A stretch of DNA of 13,612 nt, taken from assembly GCA_002297505.1 (NCBI GenBank), contig DBLQ01000047.1:3145-16756 (forward strand), written 5' to 3'. A program made the translations under genes and the position numbers. The DNA is from Flavobacteriales bacterium UBA720. GTDB taxonomy: Bacteria > Bacteroidota > Bacteroidia > Flavobacteriales > Weeksellaceae. This document shows positions 11,903-13,612 of the stretch, piece after piece. Under the pieces are notes generated by a model, which did not search any database, was not told the DNA's origin, and was given only the letters and a program-made list of their open reading frames with translations. The first letter of the stretch is position 1. Every line of letters begins with the position of its first letter.

Positions 11903-13612
11903 TTATATACTCAACGCCTTCTGATAAGCATTTTCCAAGCCGTCAAGATTTTTACCGCCTGCAGTGGCAAAGCCCGGGTTTCCGCCGCCGCCGCCCTGGA
12001 TTTCTTTAGCTAAATCTTTAATCAAGGCTCCGGCCTGATAAATTCCTGCTAAATCATCTGAAACACCAACCGTAATCATTGGTTTTCCATCTGCATCAGA
12101 AAGGATAACCGTAATAGAAGTAGGGATTTCTTTTTTCAACTGGAAAACGATATCTTTTACCGAACCAGCATCCAAAGAAGTTCTTTTTACTAAAAGTAAT
12201 TTATCACCTTTTTGTTCGTAAGCTCCTTTCCAGTCACCGATTTCGCCTTTTGCTTTATCTTTTTTGAAAGCTTCAACTTCAGATTTTAAAGCTGAATTTT
12301 CTTCGATTAATTTCTCAATCGATTTTACAATATCTTTTGATTTCAGGAGTTGGGAAAGCTCAGCAACCCGTTTTTCTAAATTCTTAAAATATTCCGCAGA
12401 TTTATCTCCGGAAATAGCTTCAATTCTTCTGATTCCGGCTGCTGCAGAACTTTCGGAAACGATTTTGAAATGACCGATTTCGCTGGTATTCTTTACGTGC
12501 GTTCCACCACACAATTCCATCGAAGTTCCAAACTGGATCATTCTTACGCTGTCGCCATATTTTTCGCCAAACAAAGCCATCGCGCCTCTGTCCAAAGCTT
12601 CCTGAATTGGGATACTTCTAAATTCCTGCAACGCAATACTTTCTTTGATTTTAGCATTCACTTTATCTTCAACCAACGTCAGTTCTTCATCAGACATTTT
12701 GCTGAAATGGGAGAAATCAAAACGCAGATAATCCGGACCAACGAATGAGCCTTTCTGCTCAACATGAGTTCCCAAAACTTCTCTTAACGCTTCATGCAAT
12801 AAGTGTGTTACCGAATGATTCGCCTGAGAATTTTTTCTGTCGGTTGCGTTTACTTTCGCATAGAAAACTGCACCTGCATCTTTCGGCAGAGCGTTGATTA
12901 ATGAGATAATCAATCCGTTTTCTTTTTTAGTTTCTAAAACTTCAAAGCTTTCAACAGCATTCTCAAGGGTTCCTTTATCACCGATTTGTCCACCACCTTC
13001 AGGATAGAAAGGTGATTCGCTCAATACGACCTGATAAAATTCGCCGTCTTTATTTTCTACTTTTCTGTATCTTGTAATATAGGTTTCAGACTCGATTTTG
13101 TCATAACCTACAAAGTTTTCAGGTTTTTCGTCCAACGTAACCCAATCATATACCTTCTGAGCAGAATCCGCTTTTGAACGTTGTTTCTGTTCATTCAAAG
13201 CTTCCTCGAATCCAGCTTCGTCAATCGTCAAACCTTTTTCCTCTGCAATAATTCTCGTTAAATCATCAGGGAAACCGTAAGTGTCATACAGTTCGAAAAC
13301 TTCTTCTGTTGGCAATACTTTTTTACCGTCAGCTATCGTCTGCTGAATTAATTTATCAACTCTGATGAGTCCTGTTTCAATGGTTCTTAAGAAAGATTCT
13401 TCTTCACTTTTAATCACTTCCGTAACCAAAGTTCCCTGTTTTTCCAATTCAGGGAAAAATTTACCCATTTGTTCCTGTAAAACAGCAACCAATTGGTACA
13501 GGAAAGGTTCTTTCTGATCTAGGAAACGGTAAGCGTAAGAAATTCCTCTTCTTAAAATTCTTCTGATGACGTAACCTGCTCCTCCGTTGGAAGGCAACTG
13601 TCCGTCTGCAAT
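11903..13612 (-). CDS. alaS: Alanyl-tRNA synthetase, C-terminal 569 residues (5' end beyond the right edge)
   Basis: The frame is open to the right edge, so the N-terminal part of the aminoacylation core is missing. Full-length enzymes have about 870 residues. The fragment starts with IADGQLPSNGGAGYVIRRILRR, the conserved end of the catalytic half. The editing domain follows, with FYPEGGGQIGDKG (fragment residues about 202-214) and the zinc-type motifs HSVTH (266-270) and CGGTH (368-372), which clear Ser- and Gly-tRNA(Ala). A coiled-coil stretch (about 400-450) leads to the C-Ala domain with its Gly-rich end, QGGGGGNPGFATAGG. The enzyme charges tRNA(Ala) in the cytoplasm. All landmark residues in the visible part are intact. 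An apparent Met at 13597 is really an internal Leu (TTG), not a start. The gene converges with the RNA methyltransferase. Confidence 0.97.
   Translation of the reverse strand: MADGQLPSNGGAGYVIRRILRRGISYAYRFLDQKEPFLYQLVAVLQEQMGKFFPELEKQGTLVTEVIKSEEESFLRTIETGLIRVDKLIQQTIADGKKVLPTEEVFELYDTYGFPDDLTRIIAEEKGLTIDEAGFEEALNEQKQRSKADSAQKVYDWVTLDEKPENFVGYDKIESETYITRYRKVENKDGEFYQVVLSESPFYPEGGGQIGDKGTLENAVESFEVLETKKENGLIISLINALPKDAGAVFYAKVNATDRKNSQANHSVTHLLHEALREVLGTHVEQKGSFVGPDYLRFDFSHFSKMSDEELTLVEDKVNAKIKESIALQEFRSIPIQEALDRGAMALFGEKYGDSVRMIQFGTSMELCGGTHVKNTSEIGHFKIVSESSAAAGIRRIEAISGDKSAEYFKNLEKRVAELSQLLKSKDIVKSIEKLIEENSALKSEVEAFKKDKAKGEIGDWKGAYEQKGDKLLLVKRTSLDAGSVKDIVFQLKKEIPTSITVILSDADGKPMITVGVSDDLAGIYQAGALIKDLAKEIQGGGGGNPGFATAGGKNLDGLENAYQKALSI

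Noticed and set aside
13597..13597. Translation start of alaS at 13597
   Set aside because: The codon is an internal TTG Leu in the conserved ADGQLPSNGGAGY segment. The frame continues to the window edge and the gene is simply cut.

Overview
The window looks like chromosomal DNA of a flavobacterium close to Chryseobacterium or Elizabethkingia. The reasons are an AT-rich genome with AT-richer gaps, a protein ending in a type IX secretion (T9SS) sorting domain, signal peptides cleaved just before Q, promoter cores of the Bacteroidetes type TAnnTTTG, almost no Shine-Dalgarno sequences, and a bacillithiol-system YtxJ protein. The assignment rests on gene content and motifs, not on a database search. 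Most of the window is ordinary core genome. I see no prophage, transposase, CRISPR array, tRNA or rRNA.

Left part (1-2.7 kb, minus strand). The window opens inside a large secreted Ig/cadherin-like surface protein whose C-terminus lies beyond the left edge. Behind it is a gap of about 330 bp holding regularly spaced TTGTAGGGGA boxes, then a membrane-anchored TPR-LuxR regulator. Boxes, a possible promoter and the two genes could form a local regulatory unit.

2.7-5.9 kb. A PLP-dependent aminotransferase (plus) converges with a T9SS-exported ELWxxDGT-repeat protein (minus) across a shared bidirectional terminator. A 499 bp AT-rich gap follows. It contains two copies of a TACTTTTG promoter core and an imperfect hairpin, and leads into the next operon.

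5.9-7.3 kb (plus). This is a redox operon of AhpC-type peroxiredoxin, a CGNC thioredoxin and an 82-aa conserved protein of unknown function. A strong AT-rich inverted repeat separates the first two genes and a bidirectional terminator closes the operon.

7.3-10.56 kb (minus). Six closely packed genes read from right to left: a SAM methyltransferase, a tiny membrane protein with a GTG start and no internal Met, a ZIP metal transporter, YtxJ, a Crp/Fnr-type regulator and a GNAT acetyltransferase that starts on TTG overlapping the regulator's stop. Two copies of a 17-bp palindromic repeat lie beyond the last gene.

10.56-13.6 kb. The methyltransferase and a THUMP-domain RNA methyltransferase are divergent. 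They share a 122-bp gap that is a long imperfect palindrome with mirror-image promoters so close to the ATGs that both mRNAs may be leaderless. The RNA methyltransferase converges on alaS (minus), which is cut by the right edge and carries the end of the catalytic half, the editing domain and the C-terminal domain.

No clearly new multi-gene system is present. The best leads are the TTGTAGGGGA box array beside the membrane LuxR regulator, the mirrored leaderless promoter palindrome, the unknown third gene of the peroxiredoxin operon, and the ZIP-YtxJ-Crp grouping.
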